Assembly (NCBI RefSeq): GCF_025152745.1
Contig: NZ_CP104042.1
Location: 310,001-374,000, forward strand
Reading direction: 5' to 3'
DNA: 64,000 nucleotides
Source: Rhizobium sp. WSM4643
GTDB taxonomy: Bacteria; Pseudomonadota; Alphaproteobacteria; Rhizobiales; Rhizobiaceae
Under the pieces are notes generated by a model. It was given only the letters and a program-made list of their open reading frames with translations. It searched no databases and was not told where the DNA came from. Of this stretch, positions 37,425 to 45,917 are shown piece by piece (the first letter of the stretch is position 1; each line of letters begins with the position of its first letter). The translations under genes were made by a program, and so were the position numbers.

Positions 37425-38189
37425 ATGACCAAAGCAATGGACCTTCTGAACTATTTCGCCTCCCTCGCTCAGCCGTCGAAGTTCCTCAAGATGGCGGACC
37501 GCGTTCTTCCTCTGCTTGCAGGGGGCACCGCTCTGTCGTTCGCTGCGGGTCTTTGGCTGAGTTTCAGCTCGGACGTCGACTACCAGCAGGGCGTAACCGT
37601 CAGGATCATGTATGTCCACGTGCCGGCGGCCTGGATGGCCATGCTCTGCTATACGACGATGACCGCCAATGCCATCGGGTCGTTGGTCTGGCGGCATCCC
37701 TTGGCCGACGTCGCGGCCCGCGTCGCCGCTCCCCTTGGCGCCGCCTTCACCTTCGTGTCGCTCGTGACCGGCGCGATCTGGGGCAAGCCTATGTGGGGCA
37801 CGTGGTGGGTGTGGGACGCCCGCCTGACATCGATGTTCGTTCTTTTGATCATGTATCTCGGCATATTGGCGATCAATCGGGCGATCGACGATCCGACTCG
37901 CGCCGCCCGTGTCACGGCGGTCCTGATCGTCGTGGGTTTCGTCAATATCCCGATCATCAAGTTTTCCGTCGATTGGTGGAACACGCTGCATCAACCCGCC
38001 AGCGTGTTGCGGCTGGACGGCCCCGCGCTCGACATCGAGTTCCTACGCCCCCTGCTGGCCATGGGACTGGCGTTTTCGGCGCTGTTCGCCACGCTCTACG
38101 TCGCATCGATAAGAAACGAGATCTGGCGAAGGAAGCTCATCACGCAATACAGGCTCGCAGCAAAAGCCGCTGCTCACAGGGAGACTTGA
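37425..38189 (+). CDS. ccmC: Heme exporter / heme-handling protein CcmC
   Basis: CcmC loads heme onto CcmE in the periplasm for cytochrome c maturation. The product has 254 residues with six membrane helices. The tryptophan-rich heme motif WGTWWVWDARLTS is complete and the flanking His residues (YVHVPAAWMAM and WWNTLHQPASV) are present. A second ATG at 37437 is possible. It leads a compact ccmC-ccmD-ccmG operon with a FixK box immediately upstream. The ABC subunits CcmA and CcmB, which usually precede ccmC, are not in the window, so they must be supplied by the chromosome. Confidence 0.95.
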   Translation: MTKAMDLLNYFASLAQPSKFLKMADRVLPLLAGGTALSFAAGLWLSFSSDVDYQQGVTVRIMYVHVPAAWMAMLCYTTMTANAIGSLVWRHPLADVAARVAAPLGAAFTFVSLVTGAIWGKPMWGTWWVWDARLTSMFVLLIMYLGILAINRAIDDPTRAARVTAVLIVVGFVNIPIIKFSVDWWNTLHQPASVLRLDGPALDIEFLRPLLAMGLAFSALFATLYVASIRNEIWRRKLITQYRLAAKAAAHRET

Positions 38190-38190
38190 A

Positions 38191-38346
38191 ATGAACCACG
38201 AACACTATGTTCTTGCAGCATACTTGCTCACCTTCGCGGTCATGGTCACGGCGACGTTGAAGGTCTGGCTCTCAGGCCGACGCTACCGCCGTCAGATCGA
38301 GGCGCTTGCTGCCGCGCGACGTCGGCCAATTGGCGGAGATTGCTAG
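38191..38346 (+). CDS. ccmD: CcmD, small subunit of the heme export complex
   Basis: A 51-residue membrane protein starting right after ccmC (ATG at 38191) and ending with the TAG next to the ccmG ATG. One membrane helix (YVLAAYLLTFAVMVTATLKV) is followed by a basic tail (RRYRRQIEALAAARRR), the usual CcmD layout. It helps release holo-CcmE from the CcmABC complex. Confidence 0.88.
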   Translation: MNHEHYVLAAYLLTFAVMVTATLKVWLSGRRYRRQIEALAAARRRPIGGDC

Positions 38347-38907
38347 ATGCGTCGGTACGCCCTCGCCGCATTTCCGCTTGTCGCGTTTCTAGGAATTGCC
38401 GGTGCCGTTGCTAATACGCTGTATCGCAAATCCGCAGAAGGTTACGCTCATTCCGCGATTCCCTCGGCTCTCGTGGGACGTCGACATCCAGCCCTCGATC
38501 TTGCGCCACTTGCCGGTCTGGACGTGCCGGGCCTGTACGACCGCCCGCTCGATGGTCATATCACCGTCGTCAATATCTTCGCGTCCTGGTGCGTTCCTTG
38601 TCGGCTCGAACACCCGGCGCTGATGGAACTGGCCAAGAATCCGCGCATCAAGCTCGTAGGCGTCAACTACAAGGATGCGCCAGGAAAGGCCCTCGCCTTC
38701 CTCCGTGAAAATGGCAATCCGTTCGCCGCTGTCGGAATCGACACCACGGGAAGAAGCTCGATCGACTGGGGAGTCTACGGCGTCCCGGAAACATTCGTTA
38801 TCGATCGTGCGGGACGAATCGTCTTGAGACATGTCGGACCGATCGACGAGAAAGGCCTAACGATGGATATTCTGCCCGCTTTGGAAGAGATCATCGCCGC
38901 CGAATGA
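38347..38907 (+). CDS. ccmG: Thiol:disulfide oxidoreductase CcmG (DsbE)
   Basis: CcmG keeps apocytochrome c cysteines reduced so that heme can attach. The product has 186 residues: an N-terminal membrane anchor (AAFPLVAFLGIAGAVA) and a periplasmic thioredoxin fold with the redox pair in FASWCVPCRLEHPAL, the cis-Pro in YGVPETFVID and the family-specific KLVGVNYKD strand. The start follows directly on the ccmD stop. Last gene of the ccmCDG operon. Confidence 0.95.
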   Translation: MRRYALAAFPLVAFLGIAGAVANTLYRKSAEGYAHSAIPSALVGRRHPALDLAPLAGLDVPGLYDRPLDGHITVVNIFASWCVPCRLEHPALMELAKNPRIKLVGVNYKDAPGKALAFLRENGNPFAAVGIDTTGRSSIDWGVYGVPETFVIDRAGRIVLRHVGPIDEKGLTMDILPALEEIIAAE

Positions 38908-39221
38908 GCGCTGCCTCATTCAGCCGTGTTTGACCTCCATCAAAGAAGCGGCCTCGCCTATTGAGTATCTCGGTTTGGCGGGTCGGGATTTTCCCGTGTC
39001 AAGGGGGGAAACTTGACAGAGGCTCGCTGGGTGTCGCGGCGCGATGCCGAGCGAGCCTCCTCGCGTCAAGTGCACCTGTCCCCTCAAGTCGCCTGTTTAG
39101 CGATGTGCAGATCGCCTGCATTGGTGCTGGGCACGGCGCAGAGTGCGAGCTTGCGATCATATCCGCACGTTGGCTACGGAGGAGTCGCCGACGACAAGCG
39201 CGCCAGCAATGAGTCGCCGTC
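38908..39221. other. Convergent gap with an orphan FixK box and an inverted repeat
   Basis: About 310 bases between ccmG (+) and the CBS gene (-). TTGACCTCCATCAA at 38930-38943 fits a FixK/FNR site, and TGTCAAG-N8-CTTGACA lies at 38997-39018. An ORF from about 39013 (86 codons, TTG start) has no family features. A low-oxygen transcript, perhaps an RNA, may start near 38978. Confidence 0.45.
38930..38943. promoter_or_regulatory. Orphan FixK/FNR-type box
   Basis: TTGACCTCCATCAA (TTGAC-N4-ATCAA) downstream of ccmG with no annotated gene properly placed after it on either strand. Confidence 0.55.
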
Positions 39222-39890
39222 TCAGTCCATCTCGGTGCCAGTCAGCCGGGTGATCTGCAGCCGGTCACGATAGGCGCCGAGACCCAGGCTCTCGACCAGG
39301 GTGCGAACAGCCTTTTGCTTCAGTTCCGACTCCACGTTGCCATCGAGCGTCACTTGGCCGTTCTTGACCGTTACCTGGACCTTCTGGGGCGTTATCCCCA
39401 AGTCTGACCTCAGGCGCGTCCGGACAGCCAGCCTGATCGATTCATCTCCTTTTGGCAGCGGCGCCGTCTGGGCGTCGATGATCAGGCCGAGGATGTCCCG
39501 GCGGCTGACGATCCCGACAAGGCGCCCATTTTCGATGATAGGCAGCCGCTTGATGCGGTGCGCCTGGAGGCTTTCGGCGATATCCGATACCTCGCTGTCC
39601 GGGCGCGCTACGATCACGTCTTGGGACATGACATCTGCGACACACCAGCCATTGCTGGAAATATATCGCTCAAGATCGATCTCGGATGCGCGGATCGAAC
39701 GGGACGGGAACCGAATCTCTTTCCGCATCAGCAGATCGCCTTCCGTGATCATTCCGCAGACGCGGCCTCCGTTGTCGACGACGGGAAGGCCGCTGACCTT
39801 GTTTTGCATCATGACAGCGACGGCGTGGCGTATACCGACCGCTGGACCGATCGACACCACATGAGTGGTCATTATGTCCTTCGCCTGCAT
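39222..39890 (-). CDS. CBS-domain protein with C-terminal BON domain
   Basis: The start was moved to 39890 (MQAKDIMTTHVV) because the FixK box overlaps the longer ORF's beginning. Two CBS motifs (AVMMQNKVSGLPVVDNGGRV, LQAHRIKRLPIIENGRLVG) form an adenine-nucleotide-binding pair and a BON domain (RTRLRSDLGITPQKVQVTVK, GQVTLDGNVESELKQKAV) follows. Such proteins are common in low-oxygen regulons, but the partner is not known. A ligand-sensing role in energy metabolism is inference. Confidence 0.87.
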   Translation of the reverse strand: MQAKDIMTTHVVSIGPAVGIRHAVAVMMQNKVSGLPVVDNGGRVCGMITEGDLLMRKEIRFPSRSIRASEIDLERYISSNGWCVADVMSQDVIVARPDSEVSDIAESLQAHRIKRLPIIENGRLVGIVSRRDILGLIIDAQTAPLPKGDESIRLAVRTRLRSDLGITPQKVQVTVKNGQVTLDGNVESELKQKAVRTLVESLGLGAYRDRLQITRLTGTEMD

Positions 39891-39954
39891 TGTCCTGCCT
39901 CGTCTATAGGAATTGTTGCTGCGACGACGATAGGACGACCGCGTCGAGCCGCCA

Positions 39955-39968
39955 TTGATCTCCGTCAA
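39955..39968. promoter_or_regulatory. FixK/FNR box before the CBS-BON gene
   Basis: TTGATCTCCGTCAA; read on the - strand it is TTGAC-GGAG-ATCAA. The centre is about 72 bases before the ATG at 39890. The site overlaps the end of ccmH. Confidence 0.8.
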
Positions 39969-40432
39969 ATAGTGCGATCTCTGTGAAGCATCTCGCTCAG
40001 CTTCGCTTGTTCATCGGCCGTCAGCTTGCTGCCGGTCGGCTTGCCGGCCCTGTTGCGGGCAAAGACCAACAGTGACAGCCCGCCGGCAAGCACCAGCAGC
40101 AGCGGTGCGCCCCAGAGCAGCCCCGTCTTCATGCTGACACGCGGCTTCAAAAGCACGAACTCGCCGTAGCGCGAGACGATGTAGTTCAGCACCGCCTCAT
40201 CGCTGTCGCCATCGGTGATGCGCTCGCGCACCAGCAGGCGCAGGTCCTTGGCGAGATCGGCATTGGAATCGTCGATCGACTGGTTCTGGCAGACCATGCA
40301 GCGCAGTTCCGCCGAAAGCGCGCGGGCGCGGGCCTCGAGCGCCGGATCGGCCAGCACCTCGTCGGGATTGACGGCAAAGGCGGGGACGGGCATCAGGAGC
40401 AAAGCGACAGCCAGGAGCAGACGCCGCATCAT
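39965..40432 (-). CDS. ccmH: Cytochrome c maturation protein CcmH (CycL)
   Basis: CcmH reduces apocytochrome c cysteines and works with CcmF and CcmI in heme ligation. About 155 residues: signal peptide ([18 protein letters not shown]), redox motif [19 protein letters not shown], then a C-terminal membrane helix ([20 protein letters not shown]). The start (40432, or 40429) overlaps the stop of ccmF, as usual in the ccmIEFH operon. The redox pair is intact. Confidence 0.94.
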   Translation of the reverse strand: MMRRLLLAVALLLMPVPAFAVNPDEVLADPALEARARALSAELRCMVCQNQSIDDSNADLAKDLRLLVRERITDGDSDEAVLNYIVSRYGEFVLLKPRVSMKTGLLWGAPLLLVLAGGLSLLVFARNRAGKPTGSKLTADEQAKLSEMLHRDRTI

Positions 40433-42426
40433 TCGGCCGGCTCCATTGCAGCAGCTGCCGGCCTTGCCGGTTTCGCCTTGCGGCGCGGCGCGCCGACACG
40501 CAGCCGCCGGTCGCTGAGCGAAACCAGGCCGCCGAAGGCCATGATCACCGCGCCGCCCCAGATGCAGAGAATGAACGGCTTCCACCAGATGCGCACGACG
40601 ATGCCGCCGTCCTTGGTGGCGTCACCGAGCGAGACATAGAGCTGGCTGAGCCCGAAGGTCAGAATACCAGCCTCCGTCGTCGGCATCTGCCGGGCGGTAT
40701 AGAGCCGCTTGGCCGACCAGGTATCGGCAACCGCGACACCGGCACGGCGGATGGTGAAGTGGCCGCGCTCCTCGGTATAGTTCGGCCCGGTCCCCGGCTG
40801 CATGCCGTCGAAATGCAGGCTGTAACCGCCGGCCTCGGTCACCTCGCCGGGCTTCATCTCGATGACATGCTCGCTCTCAAACGTCGTCACCGCGACGATG
40901 CCGAGCACGGTGACGCCGAGCCCGGCATGGGCTAGCGCCGTGCCGAAGGCCGAACGCGGCAGGCCGGAAAGCCGCCGCCAGGCAAGGCTGCCCGCCACCT
41001 TGCCGATGCCGGCGCGATACCAGAGATCGGCCACCGCACCGAGGATGAGGAACAGCCCGGTAGCCAGGCCGAGGACGGCAAGCACCGGCCCGCCATGTTC
41101 GATATAGAAGAAGATCAGTGCGGCAAGGAAGGCGAGACCTGCGACGACATAAAGCCGCTGCAGCGCACCGAGCAGATCGCCGCGCTTCCAGGCCAGCATC
41201 GGCCCGAACGGCACGATGACGATCAGCGGTGCCATCAGCAGGCCGAAGGTCAGATTGAAGAAGGGCGGCCCGACGGAGATCTTGTCGCCGGTCAGCGTTT
41301 CCAAGAGCAGCGGATAGAGCGTGCCGGTCAGCACCGTGCCGCAGGCGACCGTCAGGATCAGATTGTTGACGACGAGCGCGCCCTCGCGCGAGATCGGCGC
41401 AAACAGCCCGCCGGCCGACAGCTTCGGCGCGCGGAAGGCAAACAGCGACAGCGCCCCGCCGATGAAGATCAGCAAGATACAGAGAATGAAGACGCCGCGG
41501 GAGGGGTCGCTGGCAAAGGCATGCACCGAGGTCAGCACGCCGGAGCGCACCAGGAAGGTGCCCATCAGCGACAGCGAGAAGGTGAGGATGGCGAGCAGCA
41601 CCGTCCAGATCTTCAGCGCCTCGCGTTTTTCCATGACAAGCGCCGAATGCAGCAGCGCGGTGCCGGCCAGCCATGGCATGAAGGAGGCGTTTTCCACCGG
41701 GTCCCAGAACCACCAACCGCCCCAGCCGAGCTCGTAATAGGCCCAGTAGGAGCCCATGGCGATGCCGAGCGTCAGGAAGGTCCAGGCCGCCAGCGTCCAG
41801 GGCCGCACCCAGCGCGCCCAGGCGGCGTCGATGCGTCCTTCCAGGAGGGCAGCGACGGCAAAGGAGAAGCAGACCGAGAAGCCGACATAACCGAGATAGA
41901 GCAGCGGCGGGTGGATCGCCAGACCGACATCCTGAAGCACCGGGTTGAGATCGCGGCCCTCGGCCGGCGCCGGATCGAGCCGCAGAAAGGGATTGGAGGT
42001 CAACAGAATGAACAGCGTGAAGGCGACCGAAATCCAGGCCTGCACGGCAAGCACATTGGCCTTCAGCGTCTCCGGCAGATTGCGGCCGAAGACGGCGACC
42101 AGCGCGCTGAACAGCGTCAGGATCAGCAGCCAGAGCATCATCGATCCCTCGTGATTGCCCCAGACGCCAGAGTATTTGTAGATCAGCGGCACCAGCGAAT
42201 GCGAATTCTCCCAGACGTTTTCGACCGAGAAATCCGAGACGACATGGGCATAGGTCAGCACGGCGAAGGAGAAGGCCACAAGCGCAAACATCGCCAGCGA
42301 GCCGACCGTCGCCACATCCATCATCGCCCGGTCGTGACGGCGGGCTCCGATCACCGGCACGATGGAAAGGATGAGCGCCGTGGCCAGTGCCAGCACCAGC
42401 GCGTAGTGGCCGATCTCGATGATCAT
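40429..42426 (-). CDS. ccmF: Cytochrome c heme lyase subunit CcmF (CycK)
   Basis: CcmF takes heme from CcmE and ligates it to apocytochrome c. The product has 665 residues with many membrane helices. The start at 42426 ([16 protein letters not shown]) was chosen over an unconserved upstream extension. The WWD heme-binding motif ([19 protein letters not shown]) and the flanking [13 protein letters not shown] and [14 protein letters not shown] (here [13 protein letters not shown]) regions with His ligands are present. It overlaps ccmE (start side) and ccmH (stop side) by a few bases. Confidence 0.96.
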   Translation of the reverse strand: MIIEIGHYALVLALATALILSIVPVIGARRHDRAMMDVATVGSLAMFALVAFSFAVLTYAHVVSDFSVENVWENSHSLVPLIYKYSGVWGNHEGSMMLWLLILTLFSALVAVFGRNLPETLKANVLAVQAWISVAFTLFILLTSNPFLRLDPAPAEGRDLNPVLQDVGLAIHPPLLYLGYVGFSVCFSFAVAALLEGRIDAAWARWVRPWTLAAWTFLTLGIAMGSYWAYYELGWGGWWFWDPVENASFMPWLAGTALLHSALVMEKREALKIWTVLLAILTFSLSLMGTFLVRSGVLTSVHAFASDPSRGVFILCILLIFIGGALSLFAFRAPKLSAGGLFAPISREGALVVNNLILTVACGTVLTGTLYPLLLETLTGDKISVGPPFFNLTFGLLMAPLIVIVPFGPMLAWKRGDLLGALQRLYVVAGLAFLAALIFFYIEHGGPVLAVLGLATGLFLILGAVADLWYRAGIGKVAGSLAWRRLSGLPRSAFGTALAHAGLGVTVLGIVAVTTFESEHVIEMKPGEVTEAGGYSLHFDGMQPGTGPNYTEERGHFTIRRAGVAVADTWSAKRLYTARQMPTTEAGILTFGLSQLYVSLGDATKDGGIVVRIWWKPFILCIWGGAVIMAFGGLVSLSDRRLRVGAPRRKAKPARPAAAAMEPAE

Positions 42427-42935
42427 GGCGTCGCCTTCACTTCCTGCGCTTGGCTTTCCTTTCCTGGGCCTTGCTTCCCAGGACCTTCCTGGCCTTGCCC
42501 TTCCTTCCACAATCCCTGGGCTTTCAGCCCGTCGGCCACGTCCTTCGGCATATAGGTCTCGTCATGCTTGGCAAGCACGGTGTCGGCGACGAAGATGGTC
42601 GTTCCGGCAGTGAACATGCCCTCGGTGACGACGCCCTGGCCCTCGCGGAAGAGATCGGGCAGGATGCCGGTATATTTGACCTTCACGGCGTTGGCGCTGC
42701 CGTCGGTCACGGCAAATTCCACCGTCGAGCCGGTGCCGCGCACGACGCTGCCCTCACCGACCAGGCCGCCAAGGCGAATGCGGGTTTCCGGCGCCACCGG
42801 CGTCTTGGCGAGATCCGCCGGCATGTAGAAATAGGCGACCGACTGGCTGAAGGCGAACATCACCAGCAGCACGGCGGCGGCAATGAAGCCCATCCCGCCT
42901 GCAATCACCGCCAGGCGTTTCTGCTTGCGCGTCAT
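42423..42935 (-). CDS. ccmE: Heme chaperone CcmE (CycJ)
   Basis: CcmE carries heme covalently bound to a histidine from CcmC to CcmF. The product has 170 residues: an N-terminal anchor ([20 protein letters not shown]), an OB-fold ([35 protein letters not shown]) and the heme-binding motif [10 protein letters not shown]. The C-terminal tail is long, rich in Gly, Gln and Lys and repetitive ([14 protein letters not shown]), beyond what function requires. It lies between ccmI and ccmF with overlapping ends. Confidence 0.94.
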   Translation of the reverse strand: MTRKQKRLAVIAGGMGFIAAAVLLVMFAFSQSVAYFYMPADLAKTPVAPETRIRLGGLVGEGSVVRGTGSTVEFAVTDGSANAVKVKYTGILPDLFREGQGVVTEGMFTAGTTIFVADTVLAKHDETYMPKDVADGLKAQGLWKEGQGQEGPGKQGPGKESQAQEVKATP

Positions 42936-44086
42936 TGCGTCGCTCCCTCCGGGGCTATGCCGAGTTCCCTGGCCAGCGCCAGCAATTGCCTGCCCTGTTC
43001 GCCGGGCGGCGGAAAGGCCGCAAGCCCGCGCTTCAGGGCGCCGGCGGCGCGATCCTTGTCGTTCAAAACGGCATAAGAGCGGACGAGCCGCATCCATCCC
43101 TCGAAATTGTTCGGATCCTCGCTGAGCTTGGCATCGAGGCTTTCGACCATGCCGCGGATCATCTGCTGCCGGTCGCCGGCGTTCATGGTCTCGGCCGCCG
43201 TCACATCCTGCTGCGTGGGATTGCCGGGAGCAGCCGCACCGGCGCCCGGATTGACGTCAGGGCCTGCCGGCGCGCCGCCGTTCATGGCGATATGCTGGTT
43301 GACCAGCGGCAGCCAGGGTGCATCGGCCGGCGAATCCTTGACGATCGCTTCGAAGGCCGCCCTCGCATCCGCCATCTTTCCCGCCTGTTCCATACCGAGC
43401 GCGATGTAGAATCGTGTGCGAGGATTGTTCGGCTCGATCGACAGCGACCGCTCCAGCGTCTGGCGCGTCTCCTCGGTAATCTTGCCGTTCGACTCCGCCA
43501 TCAGCGCTTCGGCCATTCCCCGAAGACGGCCGGCGTTGAGCCCGAGCTGCCTGATGGCGTTGCGGTAGGCCTTTTCGGCGTCGTCCGCGCGGTTTAGTCG
43601 TAGATAGACCGGCGCGATCACGTCCCATCCTCGGCCGTCTTCCGGGTATCTGGCCAGGTGCATCTCGCTCTTCCTGACCAAAACAGCGAGATCCCGGTCC
43701 GGATTGTCTAAACGCTTCTGCAGCGGCATCGACGGCAGTTCCGGCCGACCAAGGGCCACATACATCCCTATGCTCAGCAGGGGCAGGAACGCGACGATGG
43801 ACAGCCGAACTGCGGCATTGATTCTCGATGGGGGCTCGCCGCCTGGAGTATTGTCGTCGGCTGCCTTGAAGAGGCGTCTCGCGGTTTCCGCCTTCGCCAA
43901 CTCATATTCACCCTGCATGATGCGACCGGCCGTCAGCTCGCTGTCCAGTTCTAGAAGCTGGTCGCGATAGACTCGCGTAGCATTCGAATTATCCCGGACA
44001 GGGCGTGCGCGGCTCGACGATAGCGCGTGCAGCAGCGCTGCCGTGGTCGCAGTAGCTAGGACCGCAAACGATAACCAAATAATCAT
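42932..44086 (-). CDS. ccmI: Cytochrome c maturation protein CcmI (CycH)
   Basis: CcmI is the chaperone that holds apocytochrome c for the heme lyase. The start at 44086 ([20 protein letters not shown]) gives a membrane helix at the right place; a GTG a few codons earlier is possible. The N-terminal domain has the conserved [18 protein letters not shown] segment, a second helix follows ([20 protein letters not shown]), and the periplasmic part has TPR-like repeats. About 384 residues. It leads the ccmIEFH operon; a FixK box lies about 63 bases upstream. Confidence 0.93.
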   Translation of the reverse strand: MIIWLSFAVLATATTAALLHALSSSRARPVRDNSNATRVYRDQLLELDSELTAGRIMQGEYELAKAETARRLFKAADDNTPGGEPPSRINAAVRLSIVAFLPLLSIGMYVALGRPELPSMPLQKRLDNPDRDLAVLVRKSEMHLARYPEDGRGWDVIAPVYLRLNRADDAEKAYRNAIRQLGLNAGRLRGMAEALMAESNGKITEETRQTLERSLSIEPNNPRTRFYIALGMEQAGKMADARAAFEAIVKDSPADAPWLPLVNQHIAMNGGAPAGPDVNPGAGAAAPGNPTQQDVTAAETMNAGDRQQMIRGMVESLDAKLSEDPNNFEGWMRLVRSYAVLNDKDRAAGALKRGLAAFPPPGEQGRQLLALARELGIAPEGATQ

Positions 44087-44141
44087 GATCTCAGACGCCA
44101 ATTTTACCACGCCACCGTAGCGGCACGGACCGAGGCGTACT

Positions 44142-44155
44142 TTGACGCGGATCAA
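44142..44155. promoter_or_regulatory. FixK/FNR box before ccmIEFH
   Basis: TTGACGCGGATCAA; on the - strand TTGAT-CCGC-GTCAA. The centre lies about 62 bases before the ccmI ATG. Confidence 0.8.
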
Positions 44156-44167
44156 TTATCCGTCAGG

Positions 44168-44929
44168 TTAGACACTTTTGCCGGTGAATACATAGCCCAC
44201 GCCCCTCACCGACTGGATCAACGCAGGTTCCTTGGGATCGGCCTCGATTTTCTTGCGAAGGCGCACGATCTGCGCGTCGATCACTCGGTCGAACGCCTCC
44301 AGACTGCGGTTTCTCGTCTGGTCCATCAAGGTATCCCGCGTCAGAACCCGCCCAGGATTGCGAGCGAAAACCAATAGCATGTCGAACTCGCCCGTCGTGA
44401 GGGGAACATCGTTGCCGGTCGGCGCGGTCAGCCTTCGGCGCGCCACGTCGAGCCGCCACCCGTCGAACTGCAAGACATCGTCGACCGAAATTCTGGCGCT
44501 GGACGTCGGTCCGGCGGCGGAGCGCCTTCGAAGAACAGTCCGCAGCCGCGCAAGCAGTTCACGAAGGTGAAAGGGTTTGGCGATGTAGTCGTCGGCGCCC
44601 ACTTCAAGCCCCACGACCTTGTCGGTCACGTCGTCCTGCCCCGTGAGCATCAGCACCGGGACGTCGGAGGCGCTTCTGAGTTCTTTCAAAAGCTCAAGGC
44701 CATTCTCGCCATTTGGCAGAACCAGATCCAGGAATACGGCGGCATATGGAGCCTTTGTCATCTCGCTTCGCATGGCCGCCCCGTTGCCAACCGCAGTTAC
44801 TCGATATCCGTTGTCCTCGAAATATCGTACAAGCATCTGCCTTATCCGGGCGTCGTCGTCGACAACCAGAATTCGATCGAGTTCCATATCCTGCGCTAGT
44901 CCTACTGCCGCCGTTGTCACAGAAGACAT
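44168..44929 (-). CDS. OmpR/PhoB-family response regulator (FxkR candidate)
   Basis: A 253-residue regulator. The receiver domain has the acidic pocket VVDDDARIRQ, the phosphorylated Asp in AVFLDLVLPNGENG, the Thr in VLMLTGQD and the Lys in DDYIAKPFHL. The C-terminal winged helix (PLTTGEFDMLLVFARNPGRV, IVRLRKKIEADP, IQSVRGVGYVF) is typical of OmpR/PhoB. In R. etli, FxkR, an OmpR-type protein, links hybrid FixL to fixK through GTTACA-N4-GTTACA K-boxes. Both hFixL and such a box are in this window, so this gene is the natural candidate; its exact orthology was not tested. It has no paired kinase gene beside it. Confidence 0.8.
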   Translation of the reverse strand: MSSVTTAAVGLAQDMELDRILVVDDDARIRQMLVRYFEDNGYRVTAVGNGAAMRSEMTKAPYAAVFLDLVLPNGENGLELLKELRSASDVPVLMLTGQDDVTDKVVGLEVGADDYIAKPFHLRELLARLRTVLRRRSAAGPTSSARISVDDVLQFDGWRLDVARRRLTAPTGNDVPLTTGEFDMLLVFARNPGRVLTRDTLMDQTRNRSLEAFDRVIDAQIVRLRKKIEADPKEPALIQSVRGVGYVFTGKSV

Positions 44930-45065
44930 AATTCAGGATTGTCGAAAGCGCTATGGGTTCGCTAGACCAACCCCCTGAAAAGTGGAGTCCGTCGAGAGAC
45001 CCTCGAACGAGCGCCAGGCCGTCGACCTAGCCGAGCGGTTCCCGCGCTTCGACGTCACGCCTGGC

Positions 45066-45734
45066 TCAGCAGGCCAGGCGAAGCATGGCCATGCTCTCGA
45101 TGCGGACCGTCCGCCCCCTCACATCCACTCCAACTTCGGCGAGCGCAGCAAAGGCCCTCGACAATGCCTCCGGAGCCAGCCCGAGCTTCCCTGCAAGGAC
45201 ACGTTTCTGATATGGAAGACGGAAAGTCACCTGCGACGTGGTGGCCAGGCAGCGGCTAAGAAAGTAGTTGGCGACCCTTTGAGCGGCGGTGTGCAGCCGA
45301 TCGCCGGCAATGCAGTTGAACGCGCCGAGCAGATGTCGCGCCATAATGCGCATGATATTACGCTGGATCGCCTGACGATCGTTCGCAAGCGCCCTCAGTC
45401 CGGCCAAGTCGAACATGACGACCTCGGTGAATTCGGCCGCCTTGGCGCCGTGCTCGTAGCTTCCGTCCTCACACGGTACCAAGTATTCGCCAAATGCGTC
45501 CCCCGGCTCGCAGACGCACACGTCCACCTCCCGTCCCGACGATTCCCTCTTGGTCAGTCGGACGAGCCCGGTCAGGACGCAGAAGAGGTGAGAGCCCGGC
45601 TGCCCCTCGCCGACGATGTCTTCGTTTGGCGAAAATGACCTCAGTTCGGCCAGCCCCAGAATGCTGTTTGAGTCTTTGGCGTCCAGACCTTCGAAGAGCT
45701 CCAGCCGTCCCAGAAATTCGTCCATCGCTAACAT
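45066..45734 (-). CDS. Crp/Fnr-family regulator of the NnrR/Dnr or FixK type
   Basis: A 222-residue activator; the ATG at 45734 follows AAGGAGGAG. The N-terminal cyclic-nucleotide-like domain (ELFEGLDAKDSNSILGLAEL, GSHLFCVLTGLVRLTKRE) lacks the FNR four-Cys cluster. The recognition helix LAPEALSRAFAAL keeps Glu..Ser-Arg, the FNR/FixK pattern, so it should bind TTGAY half-sites. It starts 24 bases after fixS and is probably the last gene of fixGHIS. Its similarity to nitric-oxide-responsive Dnr/NnrR proteins is moderate, and nap and pseudoazurin genes lie nearby; its signal is unknown. Confidence 0.8.
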   Translation of the reverse strand: MLAMDEFLGRLELFEGLDAKDSNSILGLAELRSFSPNEDIVGEGQPGSHLFCVLTGLVRLTKRESSGREVDVCVCEPGDAFGEYLVPCEDGSYEHGAKAAEFTEVVMFDLAGLRALANDRQAIQRNIMRIMARHLLGAFNCIAGDRLHTAAQRVANYFLSRCLATTSQVTFRLPYQKRVLAGKLGLAPEALSRAFAALAEVGVDVRGRTVRIESMAMLRLAC

Positions 45735-45758
45735 CAATTCTCCTCCTTTTCCGCGGAC

Positions 45759-45917
45759 CTAGTGAAGCGGTGGATCGATCTCGTCATCGGCGAGCACCCG
45801 CCACGCTGCGCCTTGGAGATCGTCGTATTGGCCGCTCTTAAGCGACCAGAGAAAGGCTGTAAGGCCTACGCCTCCCATGACGAGAGCTATTGGAATGAGA
45901 TAGATCAGCATGTTCAT
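45759..45917 (-). CDS. fixS: FixS (CcoS), cbb3 oxidase assembly factor
   Basis: A 52-residue membrane protein; its ATG overlaps the fixI stop (ATGA). One membrane helix (MLIYLIPIALVMGGVGLTAF) followed by LWSLKSGQYDDLQGAAWRVL, the diagnostic CcoS pattern, and a short acidic end. Needed to insert the metal centres of the oxidase. Antisense ORFs cover this gene but are not real. Confidence 0.92.
   Translation of the reverse strand: MNMLIYLIPIALVMGGVGLTAFLWSLKSGQYDDLQGAAWRVLADDEIDPPLH

Noticed and set aside
41095..42555. 486-codon + strand ORF across ccmF
   Set aside because: Antisense shadow of ccmF; the product is a Gln/Arg/Asp-rich string without a fold.
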